A stretch of 14,172 nt of DNA from JBDREA01 sp043820265 (GTDB taxonomy: Archaea; Altiarchaeota; Altiarchaeia; IMC4; JBDREA01). Numbering within the stretch: the first letter of the stretch is position 1; the number at the start of each line of letters is the position of its first letter. The notes beneath the pieces were generated by a model. The model was not told where the DNA came from and did not search any database. It saw only the letters and a program-made list of their open reading frames with translations. This document shows positions 14,082 to 14,172 of this stretch, one piece after another. Both the position numbers and the translations under genes were made by a program. Where the stretch lies: contig JBDREA010000079.1 of NCBI GenBank assembly GCA_043820265.1, positions 1 to 14,172 on the forward strand, in the 5' to 3' direction.

Positions 14082-14172
14082 TTGGTTATCGTAGTTTGTC
14101 CTGTTTTCTTCACACTGTGTTTTGTGCCGTGCGACATTCGGATGTAGTGTCTGACTGTCTTGCTGTTCACTG
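14066..14172 (-). CDS. 3' end of an ORF entering from the right edge; possible IS605-type TnpB tail
   Basis: Only the last 34-35 codons lie in the window; the start is outside. The visible residues include TVRHYIRMSHGTKHSVKKTG and are basic, ending at TGA (14066-14068) just before the hairpin. The position, immediately inside a hairpin end, is where the 3' end of tnpB lies in IS200/IS605 elements, and basic non-conserved tails are common there. No zinc-finger or catalytic motif is in view, so the identity rests on context. The plus strand is also open here. Confidence 0.35.
   Translation of the reverse strand, partial: VNSKTVRHYIRMSHGTKHSVKKTGQTTITNYITH

Noticed and set aside
1..14172. CRISPR array or rRNA gene
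   Set aside because: No regularly spaced direct repeats and no rRNA-like conserved stretches were seen.

Overview
The window is archaeal. The markers are an aNOP56 (Nop5) C/D-box RNP protein, an archaeal-type cofactor-independent phosphoglycerate mutase (ApgM), a short PRPP synthetase of the archaeal type, and TATA-like boxes centred about 27 bp before several start codons, as expected for leaderless archaeal transcripts. Cys-rich repeats of the kind seen in many uncultivated archaeal (e.g. DPANN) surface proteins hint at such a lineage. The sequence does not fix the taxon.

Positions 205-10612 are all on the minus strand and are dominated by cell-surface genes. Read in the direction of transcription they are: a GNAT acetyltransferase (10118-10612); a surface protein (8018-10075); a 64-residue winged-helix regulator (7573-7767) whose stop overlaps, as ATGA, the start of a second surface protein (5456-7576); a third surface protein (3143-5314); a Cys-rich lipoprotein with a transglutaminase-like domain (1328-3097); and aNOP56 (205-1293). 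The three surface proteins are diverged paralogues. Each has a signal peptide, an N-terminal region with conserved cysteines (very acidic in two of the three), a run of Ig-like repeats, one C-terminal membrane helix and a short basic cytoplasmic tail. The layout suggests a locally regulated cell-envelope system, with a lipid-anchored transglutaminase-like enzyme or protease beside its possible substrates. That functional link is inference.

Positions 10672-13240 are on the plus strand and are mostly housekeeping: apgM (glycolysis/gluconeogenesis), a PRPP synthetase, and a DUF192 lipoprotein overlapping it as GTGA. A type II toxin-antitoxin pair follows (RHH antitoxin and RelE-family toxin, ATGA overlap, 13321-13802).

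At the right edge, a short ORF with its own likely leaderless promoter (13929) runs into a perfect 10-bp-stem hairpin (14042-14062). Beyond the hairpin a minus-strand reading frame enters from outside the window. This looks like the end of an IS200/IS605-type element inserted into a gene, but only the edge is visible.

Non-coding signals of note are a perfect 12-bp inverted repeat just upstream of the TATA box of the 5314 gene, a hairpin that would sequester the Shine-Dalgarno of the transglutaminase gene, an inverted repeat between the TATA box and presumed start site of the regulator operon, and oligo-T terminators after two of the surface genes.
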